From Paenibacillus sp. FSL K6-1096 (GTDB taxonomy: Bacteria > Bacillota > Bacilli > Paenibacillales > Paenibacillaceae), in contig NZ_CP150274.1 in NCBI RefSeq assembly GCF_037977055.1, positions 3,100,001 through 3,164,000 of the forward strand: DNA of 64,000 nt, read 5' to 3'. Both the position numbers and the translations under genes were made by a program. This document shows positions 63,980 through 64,000 of this stretch, piece by piece (the first letter of the stretch is position 1; every line of letters starts with the position of its first letter). Under the pieces are notes generated by a model. It was not told where the DNA came from, searched no databases, and saw only the letters and a list, made by a program, of their open reading frames with translations.

Positions 63980-64000
63980 AAAAAAACCGGCCGTTACCCT
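63980..64000 (-). terminator. Possible partial terminator of an upstream gene outside the window
   Basis: Minus strand: AACGGCCGG followed by seven T residues at the window edge. The other arm of the stem would lie beyond 64000, so this is only suggestive. Confidence 0.3.

Overview
The window looks like a chromosomal segment of a Paenibacillus. It combines a sporulation and cell-wall backbone syntenic with Bacillus subtilis (spoIIID-mbl-flhO-flhP, spoIID/spoIIQ-murA, the atp operon, upp-glyA-ywlG-ywlE-mntP-ywlC-spoIIR, prmC-prfA). It also carries several S-layer-homology (SLH) proteins with a CsaB-type pyruvylated cell-wall polysaccharide locus. Every protein gene I can support lies on the minus strand, so transcription runs from high to low coordinates through the whole 64 kb. 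I saw no rRNA, tRNA, insertion sequence, prophage or cas gene.

Layout. 1-20.8 kb is a cell-surface region. It holds a truncated phosphodiester glycosidase, three SLH proteins (one probably the main S-layer protein, with a long leader and strong promoters), metK, a small acid-soluble spore protein, two unrecognised genes, and the polysaccharide genes tagO, tagA, csaB and a DUF5693 membrane protein. CsaB-type pyruvylation makes the ligand for SLH domains, so anchors and anchor-makers sit side by side; mnaA at 38.8-40.0 kb probably supplies UDP-ManNAc. 20.9-31.1 kb holds pgcA, fabZ, epuA, flhP, flhO, mbl, spoIIID, spoIIQ, spoIID, murA and a DUF1146 gene, with clear sigma-F and sigma-E promoters at spoIIQ and spoIIID. 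31.3-38.6 kb is the ATP synthase operon atpZ-I-B-E-F-H-A-G-D-C, with a duplicated hairpin element between atpA and atpG. 38.8-51.9 kb holds mnaA, upp, glyA, ywlG, ywlE, mntP, tsaC, spoIIR, two tandem rodA/ftsW paralogues, prmC and prfA. ychF follows, flanked on both sides by arrays of one 51-bp repeat family, then a GNAT gene and fni.

55.8-63.9 kb is a tightly overlapped carotenoid operon: three CrtN/CrtI-type desaturase/oxidases, a phytoene/squalene synthase, a CruF/DUF422 protein, a PlsC-type acyltransferase and a GT2 glycosyltransferase. Together with fni it suggests an acylated, glycosylated, probably C30 carotenoid. Its promoter is covered by four ATACA motifs spaced exactly 11 bp apart, the geometry expected of a B12-dependent CarH/LitR-type light-responsive operator. 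I consider this the most interesting signal in the window.

Where the longest open frame began upstream of a convincing ribosome-binding site, I moved the start to the codon the site serves. All assignments rest on reading the sequence; no database search was run.
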